A stretch of DNA of 64,000 bases, taken from positions 1-64,000 of the forward strand of contig JASANE010012093.1 of assembly GCA_030248225.1 (NCBI GenBank), written 5' to 3'. The stretch's first letter is position 1. Every line of letters begins with the position of its first letter. Made by a program: the position numbers and the translations under genes. The notes below the pieces were generated by a model that had not been told where the DNA came from, made no database searches, and worked only from the letters and a program-made list of their open reading frames with translations. This document shows, in pieces, positions 1-9,354 of the stretch. The stretch is from Trileptium ribeirensis (Eukaryota; Nematoda; Enoplea; Enoplida; Thoracostomopsidae).

Positions 1-1646
1 TATATTAAATTATAAAACTAGCTATGTAATTATATATAAATATATAAAATATAATAAAACTCATATAATCATCAAAATTCCCCCATCCCCATAAATTCCC
101 CAAAACCTAAATTCCTTAAATAAAATTTATACAAAACACCCTTTTTCTTTTCCCCCACTCTTTTTCCTATAATGTACACCTCATCCACCCTTTTCTTTTA
201 CACACAACCAAAATTCTACCCAAAATCCATTTTTCTCCTTTTTCCCATTTTTCTACTAAAATTCAAACTACCCTCCCTTCCCCAATACCCAACCAAACCT
301 CTCCAAAATTTAATATTTTCTTTCCCTTACCCGATCTATTAAAATATATAAACCTCCCCTTTCCTCTCTTACTTTTTCCTATAAAATTTCCTTTTTCTAA
401 ATTTTCATTTTTCCTCATTTTTCTCCATTTTTCAAACATTCCCCATTCCCTCAAAACTCAACCCACATCCCCTAAATTTTAATATCCTTTTTCCCTTACC
501 ATCCCTATTCATATATCCACTCCACCCCTTTCCCACCTTTCTATTTTCCATAAATTTCCACTTTCCAAAATTCCCATTTTCCCCCAACTTTTCACATTTT
601 GCAAACATCTCCTATTTTATCAAATCTTAACCCCCACTCCTTAAATTTAAAACACAAACTCCCCTACCTACCCCCTTCATCATATTAAAATTTCACATAC
701 TTCTCTCAAACCACACCCCAACTTTTCACCCCTTTTCTCATTTCAAATTTCTTAATTAAATTCCTTTTTAAATTATATAATAAATATATAAAGTATACAT
801 TATATTATCGCGGCAAGCGCGTGTTATATAAATATGATATAGAGTATTGGTGTTTTCGCCGATTGGGCGTCTTCTATATGTATAAATGGTTACTTGTTAT
901 TGTATAGTGAATTTAATGTCAGTTAGTGTATAGATTATGATGATGGTTGCAGTTTCTGGAGTTTAATTAATTACCTAGCTACGCGAGAAGACGTGTCATG
1001 GCTGTTTTATTATATCGACGTCTATTATATAACTTACGGATTCTTACGGGTTTTTTCTTTTCTGTGTGTTCTTGGAGTGCGATTTACGGCAGGGTTAAAG
1101 GCATTGTTTTGGTGTAGTGTAAAGGATTACGATTCTGAGAGAGGAACTTTGTGGCGCTCTCTAGCGAATGTTAGTTGCGAACGACGGAATGTTACATGAG
1201 TTTCGCCTGTGTATTAAATCGCGTTACAAGCTGCCGAGTGAAACATTGCGTTTTTATAACGAGCATTTCGATTTATATAACTAAGACTGAGATCATGATA
1301 AGCTGATATCGTAGAGTCACATCAATCCTCAAGGCAGTGCTCGAAGTTTCTTTCTTTCGTGCGGAATAGCGACGTGAGTAGCGGTACTTGTCATAGCATC
1401 GGTGTTGCTAAGCCATTTGCGAGTGTTAGCGTCAAGTGGTGTGATTTTAATAACAGAGCATTTAAACTACCTGGTTACGTGTTGACAAGCGTCAAGGATT
1501 GCAGGGTATTAAAGCCTGCTCGGTAAGATCAGCGTGTAATATCGTATGGAGTGACGGGAACGCTGACCTAAACTTTTCATTCAACGATATCAGATTTTTG
1601 GACAAGGAGATACTGTACAAATACTGTGGAGTCACATCTCGTCGAC

Positions 1647-1654
1647 TATAAAAA
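1647..1654 (+). promoter_or_regulatory. TATA-like box in 5' LTR
   Basis: TATAAAAA lies 49 bp upstream of an AATAAA and 328 bp before the LTR end, the arrangement expected at a U3/R junction. It is conserved in the other LTR at 15003-15010. Transcription start is inferred, not seen. Confidence 0.45.
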
Positions 1655-1702
1655 ACCCAAACTTTTGGTGATTAGGGTAGCGTTCCGGCACTGTAATTTA
1701 CG

Positions 1703-1708
1703 AATAAA
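1703..1708 (+). promoter_or_regulatory. Polyadenylation signal AATAAA in 5' LTR
   Basis: AATAAA is conserved in the 3' LTR at 15059-15064. In the 3' copy it would end the element's transcript. Confidence 0.4.
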
Positions 1709-1982
1709 GTTATATCAGCGTCCGGCTATACGTGTGACGTGAAGAGCGTAATAGTCGTAATACTCGAGTCGTAGAACAGTGTCGCTGCCAAACTGAGTTC
1801 GTCACGAGTACCTACACCACCACTTTCCTGGTACGCCCAGACCACGAATTCGCGCGCCCCAGCTGCTAGTACATTAATTGGTGGCCTAAACTATATTCTT
1901 TGTGTGTTATAGTAGCGCTGGGGGTCGGAGCGTCGCGTAAGCACAGAGCTACAAAGCCGTTGAAAAAGATTAAGCTCCGACA

Positions 1983-2001
1983 TGGTGGCCATGACGAGGC
2001 C
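1983..2001 (+). promoter_or_regulatory. Primer-binding site candidate
   Basis: The base after the LTR's terminal CA begins TGGTGGCCATGACGAGG. TGG is complementary to a tRNA 3' CCA end, as expected for a minus-strand primer site. I did not match it to a particular tRNA. Confidence 0.6.
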
Positions 2002-2180
2002 AATTCCAATCCTGATCCTGTGAAGATCCAAGTGGTACGTTCGCCGGATTGGATTTGGTTCGTGGTTAGTGGTGGTATTTCTTGACATTTTCATAGTGTT
2101 ATTTTTGCGCGTTACAGCACGGATTGGTAAGTAGTCTGGCTGTGATCGGCGAAGTTTTGTAGGAAAAAAACTGTTATATC

Positions 2181-2538
2181 ATGGACGATACAGCGGCCCT
2201 AACGCCTGGAGACGATACCACGCAGTGGACGATAGCAATAGACAACACAAGTACGCCAGTACCAACAGCTACGGACAGTGGCACTACCTCCATGAGTGGT
2301 ACTACGTTAGAAGCGACCTTGCGTAGGGTAGAGGTAAGCTTATTTGATACTAATCGTAGATATGAGGAGATGACCGACTTGGTACGTGATAGCGTACGCG
2401 ACTCTAGTCGTCAATATGATAAAATTATGGTAGATACGATGGAGCGCGAACGCAAATTCCAAAATTTTGTGGTGCGGCAAAATAATGATTTACAAGAACA
2501 AATAAGACGGCAGAACGACAATATACGCGAGCAAATGA
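2181..2538 (+). CDS. Retrotransposon leader exon: coiled-coil N-terminus, probably of Gag
   Basis: The open frame runs from ATG 2181 to a stop at 2556-2558 (125 codons). The N-terminal ~40 residues are Thr/Ser/Asp-rich. The rest is charged and helix-prone with heptad spacing (repeated Arg, Gln, Asp, Asn), so a coiled coil is likely. Near its end a strong splice donor (ATGA, then GTGAGT at 2539) interrupts the frame at phase 1. A pyrimidine-tract acceptor (CTGCCCTTTGTCAG, ending 3772) restores the frame of the large Gag-protease-integrase ORF. I therefore read this as exon 1 of Gag. The alternative is an independent 125-residue protein. Splicing is inferred from sites and phase only. Confidence 0.6.
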
Positions 2539-3772
2539 GTGAGTGGGGCAATCTTTAACCGACAAAATATCATCAGTTGTGATTGGGTAGCGGTGCACTT
2601 TTATGACGCAATGCGATTCGTTTATATGGATGTACTGGGAGAAGCAATGCTATACAGGAGCAAGGTTTATGAGTGAGACCACTGCGGGGTAATCTTAGCT
2701 CCCATCACCAGTTGCGAGATCTAATAAGCATGGATCCGGTAGCTAACTCACCCCCAACCCGCACCTACCCGACCCTCATGATGTCGGAATAGACGATTCG
2801 GTTTATATGGATGCTACTGTGGTATGATCAACCATGGCGCAGGAACTAGGAATACCAAAAGCAAGGTTTGAGTGGTCTAGCCTACACTATCCCCCCGCCA
2901 CAACAACCCCTAAAACTATAAAAGAGGGCAAGAAGAAGGTTCCGTAACATTAGATTTACCATTAGATAGACCCGGCTAGGGCTGCGCCATCACAAATGTC
3001 GGTACCATTACCTGCAGTGAAACATCATACAACGGAAAAACAGGGGATTGCCAAAGGACTCTAATCACCGTTCGATATGACGCCTAGCATTTGTCCCTAA
3101 TAGGATTTCGTCGGCACCGGTAGTTGTGTCTATCGAGTGTACATGTGTCAGCTCCATCAGCGACTATACTATAAAACGCCGCCATTGGAAGATTTCCACT
3201 GTCATGATCACACCAGTGCAGTATCGGACGGACATACATGCAGCACAATCAATTAGCTGACACCATTATACCTATGTTCTTCGACACCCTATTGAAATAT
3301 ATTAAAAAAGGCGGAAAACTAGCTAACTCAAATTTCAAATGATTACGCTAATGATGTAACCCATAAAGCATGCGTGAAATCTTGCATAGGAAGTGCACGA
3401 CGAAGTTAAAGTCATACTGATCATACAGACAAAAAACGTAAGAACGTCTACAAAGATTCAGTAGCCATTAACTCAAAGTTAAATCGTAGCCATGACACCA
3501 TGTATAAATGCTGATGTGTCCGAAACACTGTATCAATTGCTCCGATACAGTGATGGTGTTCTGTACACTATATCGTTAACGGTGTTAGACAGGCTGTACG
3601 TGGACAAAACTTCCACATGGCGGGCAACCGATAACGTAAACGCCGCATCATAACGGTTCCAGCTTCGGTGACTGTAGTTTCGGCTAGTGTTAGGACGGTA
3701 CCAACTAGTACTACTTCTGCTGCGTGTACACGCTGTTCGTGTACTCACGCTGTGGCGTCTGCCCTTTGTCAG
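2539..3772 (+). other. Predicted intron or untranslated spacer between leader exon and Gag
   Basis: This 1.23-kb stretch begins GTGAGT and ends TTTGTCAG. Stops occur in all frames and no protein motif was seen. Donor and acceptor phases match (1 base plus 2 bases). If it is not spliced, it is simply a spacer and Gag would start at ATG 3799. Confidence 0.5.
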
Positions 3773-6700
3773 CGCCTGTGACGGCGGCTGTTCCTACAAT
3801 GCCACCTATTGTAGTTAACGTGCCACCTCCGAAGGAACCAGTTAATATCGAAAGGTATGATGGCACAGCAGACTTTGCGACATATTTCCGTAGGCTGGAA
3901 ACGGAGTTTGAATTAGCAGGGGTGGAAAAGTCCAGTGATAAGTTTCGTACATTGCGTAAGAAATTAACGGATGCTGCTCGCAGTTTTATTGAGTTGTTAA
4001 TGACTGGTCCCGATGCACCGGAGACATACGAAGACCTAGTGTACGAGCTGCATGAACGGTTCGCAGAAAGTAGAGAATTCGTAGATGAAGTTCAGAGGTT
4101 CCAACAAATGAGTCAAAAAAGTTCCGTCGCAGATTTTGTTGATGAGTTGGAATTGCAGTGGCGTAAGCGAACTGTTCCATTGGAACTCGGTGATAGACAC
4201 GCCGCTAATTTATTGCGCAATACGTTTTTGCGAGGAATACGACGTGGTTTGCGTTCGCGCCTGATCCATGGTGATCAGTGGTCTTTTTATGAGTTGAAAC
4301 GTCGAGCGGTACAAATTGAGCGCACAGAAAAATTATTAGCGGGACCCGAAGAAGATGGAACTTTGCCACGACCCACAAATAGATCGGTTCCCCAACGATC
4401 GTGGAGACCAAGCCCAAACGTTAACACTAACTGTGGTGCCGTTCCCAGAAGGAACGAAGGTCGGCAGGCTCCAATGCGCATGAGTAGCGGAAACCAAAGT
4501 AATGACGTGAGAAACGCCCGCGTTATGGAACGAACTTCTGCGTCCTCAATCGTGTGTTATGATTGTGGTGCCACAGGGCATGTCCGCGCGCGATGTCCAT
4601 ATCGAGACGCACGCCTTCGTCAACAAGAACGCGGTGTAGTGCGAGAAGGGATTTCTCGATCACCGCCCGTGCAACGTTCGTTAAATAATGCAGAGTCCAC
4701 AACACCTAAAGAACTGTGGAAGTGTTTCGTATGTGGTAAACCGGGTCATTTTGCCAGGGATTGTCGTCAACGATCCGTAAATGTGGAAAAACAATTAACT
4801 GGAGATAATAGACGCCGGCCGGAAGCTAAGGCAGTACAATCTGTAGCTTTGGAGACACTAGTTCGCCAAATGAATGATGTAGAGCGTCGCATGGACGGGC
4901 GGATGAACGACATTATTTCTCATTTGAAGTCGGACAGAAATGTGGATGAGTCTGAAATTTTGCATTCACTATCACCAGTAGTGTTGCCCAAGAATTCACG
5001 TCATCAAGTACTGGTAGAAAAGGTTCCCGAACGAAACTTCGAAGAAAATTCGGAATTACAAAATGATATGCAAGTTTCGATAGCACAGGTAGAGACGTTA
5101 GCGCGTCCTACCAAATCGTGTTTTTATGTCGACGTGCAAATAGATTCGTATAAGTTACGGGGACTGGTGGATACTGGAGCTCAAATGACGATCATGCTCC
5201 AAGAAGTTTATGAGGAAAATTTCAATCGGTATAAGTTGAACTCCGAAGTGATTCAGGTGTTTGCTTTCGATGGTTCCCCAGCTAGTAAGACATTGGGATG
5301 GTTCGAAGCATTGGTACATTTCGGAGAGCAGTCCCAGTATGTGCAAATTCACGTTGTACCAGATATGCCAGTTGCGATCGTTATCGGTGATCACATGTTA
5401 CGAAAATTCCAAACTATAATTGATTACCAGAGGATGCGAATCCTGGTCAATGATAAACTTGTACGATCGTGGTCATTAGTCCAACGTAAAGAAACAACAT
5501 CTGCGGAAACGGGAACAGGAAAAGTGATTAAGTCCGGAAAACTAACTGAAGTTCCAGTGGGTGCTTTTCATGTTTGTAGGGTATCTGTGGATACCGAAAT
5601 TCCACCGGAAAGCACGAAGTTGGTACCGTGTAACATTACGACCAATTATAATGGGCAAAGTGTTATGGTAGAGTCCGATACCGAGATGAGATTTCGGCGA
5701 CCTATACTTTGTCCGAATGCCGTAGTTAAAGTACAAGAGGGTATGGCTTGGGTACCTGTTACCAATTTGGAACAGCGATCGTATAAGGTAAAAGTTGATG
5801 ACGTAATGTCGCACGTTACTGAGATAGTGGATACCGTTGCTGTTACATCAACGGAAAAACAAGCGATGACTGATGTCGACTATTCTAAAACCGTTACCAA
5901 TAAAGTTCAGATTAGAACAAGGGAAGCCAAGCGTTTGTATCGGGAATTAGCAGCGGAAGATTTGCAACAACAGATCCTGTTGCAGGAAGATAGGTTCCAT
6001 GTCCGGCATGGTATTTTGTACTGTGTAAGCCGAAAACGTAGACCTGTTCGCGCAGAAGCGTGCGAATTTCATTTGGTACTGCCGGTAGAATTCCGTGTAG
6101 TCGTGATGGAACAAGCTCATACGACTAAATACGCCGGTCATGTAGGATACAATCGAGCCTTGGCTAAGCTCGAACGGAAGTTTTATTGGGTCACAATGAA
6201 GAAAGACCTCGAAGCGTTTATTAACGCATGTGTTCCATGTGCTCGATTTAAACCTGGTCCTAATCGTCGTGGACCGTTACAACCAATTCCTGCGATGGCA
6301 CCATTTCATATGGTAGGCGTAGATGTGATAGGTCCATTACCCGTCACACGATCTGGAAACAAGTACATTGTGAATTTCATAGACTATTTCACGAAGTGGC
6401 CAGAAGCTTTTGCCACACCTGATCAAACTGCTAGGACCATTGTCGACTTATTATTGAATAAGATCGTACCCCGACACGGAGTACCGCGTATAATTTTGTC
6501 GGATCAAGGACCGGCTTTCACGTCTGAATTATTCACGTCAGAAGCGGCCAAGTTAGGAAGTCGAACGGTGTTCGCTACACCGTATCATCACCAATGTAAT
6601 GGTCTTGTGGAACGGTGGAATCAAACGTTAATGGCCATGATCAAGCCACTTACTGAATTAGAGCCAAATAATTGGGATTCATACGTCGATAGCGCACTTT

Positions 6701-7398
6701 TTGCGTACCGAACTACGGTACACATATCAACGGGCCAAACCCCGTTTTTCTTAATGCATGGTCGCGACCCAGATTTACATGGAGAAAACCCGTTATTGTC
6801 CATAACGGAAGGTGGAAGTCCAGACCAACATGTACGGAAATTGTTGGATACGTTGACTAGCACTTGGAAAGAAGCTAGTAAGTCTGTGCGTTTGGCCCAG
6901 GATGCCTATAAGCGATATTTCGATCGAAGAGCGCGCATTCGTGACTTTTTGCCTGGCGATGTAGTATTAATGCGAAGGCCGGAGAAAATCGATTCTCGTA
7001 GGATCACCAACAAATTTCATCCGAATTTCGAGCGACTATATCGAGTAGTCAACGTACAAGGTCCTAATTTAGAGGTAATACGGTTAGGTGATGCGCGACG
7101 CAAAAGTAAGGTCTATAACAAAAGTCTGTTCAAACATTTTGGTGGTGAGCCGCGCGATTATTTAGAATACGAGCAACGCTTACGCGCGATTGAAATCGAT
7201 AGCGAAGAAATCGATTGGTTCTGCGGAGAATGTGGCCAGAGTTACGAGGAGGACCTCCGAGTAGGTGAAGATGATATCAATTGGATCGAATGTGATTACT
7301 GCCTCGAATGGTATCATTTTCGATGTGTAAAGTTGGAAAAAGAGCCGGAAACGACATTATGGTATTGTCTGGCCTGTGTACAACGGTTATGTACATAA
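3773..7398 (+). CDS. Gag-protease-integrase-PHD polyprotein lacking RT/RNase H
   Basis: One uninterrupted frame. Residues are counted from codon 3724; the first ATG is 3799 and a spliced start is likely. The N-terminal ~200 residues look like a Gypsy Gag core. CCHC zinc knuckles lie at ~278-291 and ~334-347. The aspartic protease DTGA has its catalytic Asp at ~483. A linker typical of the segment before RT follows, but instead of ~500 residues of RT and RNase H the frame runs straight into the integrase zinc-binding domain (H799, H806, C836, C839). The integrase core is D867, D927, E963, that is D,D(35)E. The C-terminus has a Cys/His cluster (~1167-1219, CGEC, CDYC, YHFRC, CLAC) that fits a PHD finger. 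Protease and integrase look catalytically intact, so loss of RT is not general decay. Confidence 0.85.
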
Positions 7399-8049
7399 AC
7401 GGTAAATGTTATATCATTATGGGTACTTCTTATTCTATTGTTCTATTTTCCGGTATTGAATGAAGCATGCCAAAGCTGGAAGACGCGTGCGGTATGGTTT
7501 TTGGTAGCGACGAAGTAATGATGTCGCTAGCTGGTTGGTCGCTAATGCTGACCGGTTAAAAAGATCCGAGATGGTGGCCGTACGTACGTGAACAGGTAAA
7601 TTGATTTGCCTTTCCTTCTTTTTCTGTTTTTCCGCTATCAAACAATGAACAATGAGTAGCTTCAGTAATGTTGAATCCTGATTGTGGATCGATATTGCTG
7701 TAGCGGCGAGTTAACTTCTGATGGAGATTTATAGTGGAGAACGCCCCTGCCCCAGCTGAGAACTGTCTAATTCCATCGGAGTAGTGAAGAAGTGAAGGTG
7801 CTCGCTACGTAGATGGAGTGTTATTAATATTGAATCCGACATGGTGGCGTTCTAATGGTGTGCTTCATAAACTGTTATAAACAATTATTGCATTTTAGAT
7901 TTCAGGCGATCATCATATACCGACGGCTACTTAAACTGCGATACGGTGTGTGTAATCAATAACAATAATAACAATTGTTATATTCTGCGTTATTCGACGA
8001 ACTATTTTACAACGGTTTCGACAATTACAATGTCACTACAACTGCTGAA
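7399..8049 (+). other. Non-coding spacer inside the retrotransposon
   Basis: About 650 bp between the integrase stop and the next plausible coding exon. I see only short frames. It could hold a promoter or splice acceptor for the downstream genes, but no site stands out. Confidence 0.4.
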
Positions 8050-8203
8050 ATGGCGGACTCGAATTGGGATAGCGGTAGTGAAACCAGGTCCTCAGAGGGT
8101 TCTGATTGGTTGTCCGACCTGGAGTCTGAGCAGGGAGATAACCCTCTTGAGCGTTCACTTAACGGGATAGAACCACAGTTAACTTGGTCGGAGGGACAGC
8201 AGG
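8050..8203 (+). CDS. Acidic leader exon, possibly spliced to the exonuclease
   Basis: From ATG 8050 the frame encodes about 51 Ser/Asp/Glu-rich residues and then hits a stop at 8212. A GT at 8204 (phase 1) and a TTAG ending at 8266 would remove 63 bp and put this exon in frame with the exonuclease ATG at 8269. Phase and intron size are plausible, but the donor (GTACAC) is weak. The exonuclease may instead start on its own at 8269. No family recognised. Confidence 0.4.
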
Positions 8204-8268
8204 GTACACCGTGAAAGGATCGTAATCATCCCGTATGGAATTTATATGCGTGGACCAGTGGGTTAGAA

Positions 8269-9354
8269 ATGGTGGGTCGAGAGTGGATGCACCCCGCTAG
8301 CGTAGTGGTGGTAGACGCCCGTGACCAAATTGAGTCAGCGATAGGTATTATCGAGCGGTCAGCTACCAACTTAATAGCGTGTGATATGGAAGGTGTAAAC
8401 ATCAGCTACCGACAACAACAGCAATTTCGAGAAGCGTGGGAGAAATATTTAGATACGCCTGAGAAAGATCCGTTTGACGTCTGCTGGCGATGGTTGCCAC
8501 GTAACGCGCGACTATGGGTCGATCCAAAATGGTTAGCATATGCAGCAGGTTGGCAACGTACAGCAGCAGCTACATTACAAGTCGCCACGATCGAAGGAGT
8601 CTTCATCATTTTTGATTTGATGGCACTTGGTCCAGATATGCCTGCAGCATTATATGCGTGTATTGCGTCAGAAGCCCGACTTAAAATATGGTGGGCGATG
8701 AACAATGATGAAGGATTTTGGAACGTGCGGTATTTGCAATACAATCAACCGTTCCCACACGCTAATTCCATGGATCTGCAAGCGGCAGAAGGTCGTCGAT
8801 ATAGTTTACGACGATTTTTCTTCCTGTTTACCGGACGCATTCGGCAAGATCCGACGCCGTATGGTACAACATTGTTAGGAGGAATCCGTGTACGACAAGT
8901 AGGTCCTGGAAATTGGGTGCTGAATTTTGAAGAGTATCGACGATTCGTCCGATATAGTGCCCATGATGTCATGCTCATTGATGGAGCATTGTTTATTGCA
9001 CATCGACGTGGTACGCCTCCACCGATGGGACGTCACGATGTTAATCGTTTATGGCATTTGATTGAACAATTTCCGCGCATATTTCGAGCGTTTACAACGG
9101 ATGCGCGTGGCTTAACAGTACGAGTTAATCCTGATGCCGTATCAAATCGTCGTGGTTATCAAGAAAGTATTGCCGAAAAAGTGGCTCAATGCGCTGGTTA
9201 TTGGCGGCGCAAGGGCCGATGGAATGTCGAAGCCATAGCAGCCTATATCAAATTAATGATCAAGATAATGGCGAAGCTGCTTTTGCAATCGACCTCGGAG
9301 GAAATCTACATCGCGATACTGATCGATTATTTGCAGCAACAGCAGCACAATTAA
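8269..9354 (+). CDS. DEDDy 3'-5' exonuclease (RNase D/WRN/EXD1-like) encoded by the retrotransposon
   Basis: 361 codons. Exo I is Asp39 and Glu41 in ACDMEGVNI, a sequence very like the DxEGVN core of EXD1-type proteins. A beta strand ending IFDL follows (~113-117). Exo II is Asp147 in a D-x3-W/L helix after KIWW. Exo III is Tyr229 and Asp233 in YSAHD, so the enzyme is DEDDy and all metal ligands plus the tyrosine are present. Members of this fold remove nucleotides from 3' ends of RNA or DNA; EXD1 itself is a catalytically inactive piRNA-pathway partner. About 55 residues inserted between the first two strands are unusual. The last ~40 codons overlap the next ORF, whose frame reads more naturally there, so the genuine protein may shift frame near 9,230-9,300. 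It sits where env normally lies. Confidence 0.75.
   Translation: MVGREWMHPASVVVVDARDQIESAIGIIERSATNLIACDMEGVNISYRQQQQFREAWEKYLDTPEKDPFDVCWRWLPRNARLWVDPKWLAYAAGWQRTAAATLQVATIEGVFIIFDLMALGPDMPAALYACIASEARLKIWWAMNNDEGFWNVRYLQYNQPFPHANSMDLQAAEGRRYSLRRFFFLFTGRIRQDPTPYGTTLLGGIRVRQVGPGNWVLNFEEYRRFVRYSAHDVMLIDGALFIAHRRGTPPPMGRHDVNRLWHLIEQFPRIFRAFTTDARGLTVRVNPDAVSNRRGYQESIAEKVAQCAGYWRRKGRWNVEAIAAYIKLMIKIMAKLLLQSTSEEIYIAILIDYLQQQQHN

Larger units (their letters stand above)
1..1982 (+). repeat. 5' LTR (left ~150 bp outside window)
   Basis: Aligns along its length with 13,350-15,337 and ends in the same CCGACA. About the first 700 bases are a C/T/A-rich, almost G-free top strand. From about 780 the composition becomes ordinary. 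A TATA-like box and an AATAAA lie near the 3' end. Short open frames inside the G-poor tract are by-products of base composition. Confidence 0.9.

Noticed and set aside
263..454. Lysine/glycine-rich minus-strand frame in the 5' LTR
   Set aside because: Arises from the G-free top strand; it is low-complexity and interrupted in the 3' LTR.
1891..2094. Overlapping short frames on both strands at the LTR/PBS junction
   Set aside because: They span the LTR end and primer-binding site; the LTR half also occurs in the 3' LTR with a different continuation.
9230..9300. Programmed -1 ribosomal frameshift between the exonuclease and the next ORF
   Set aside because: No X-XXY-YYZ heptamer in the right register. 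Left as an open question with assembly error and indel as alternatives.
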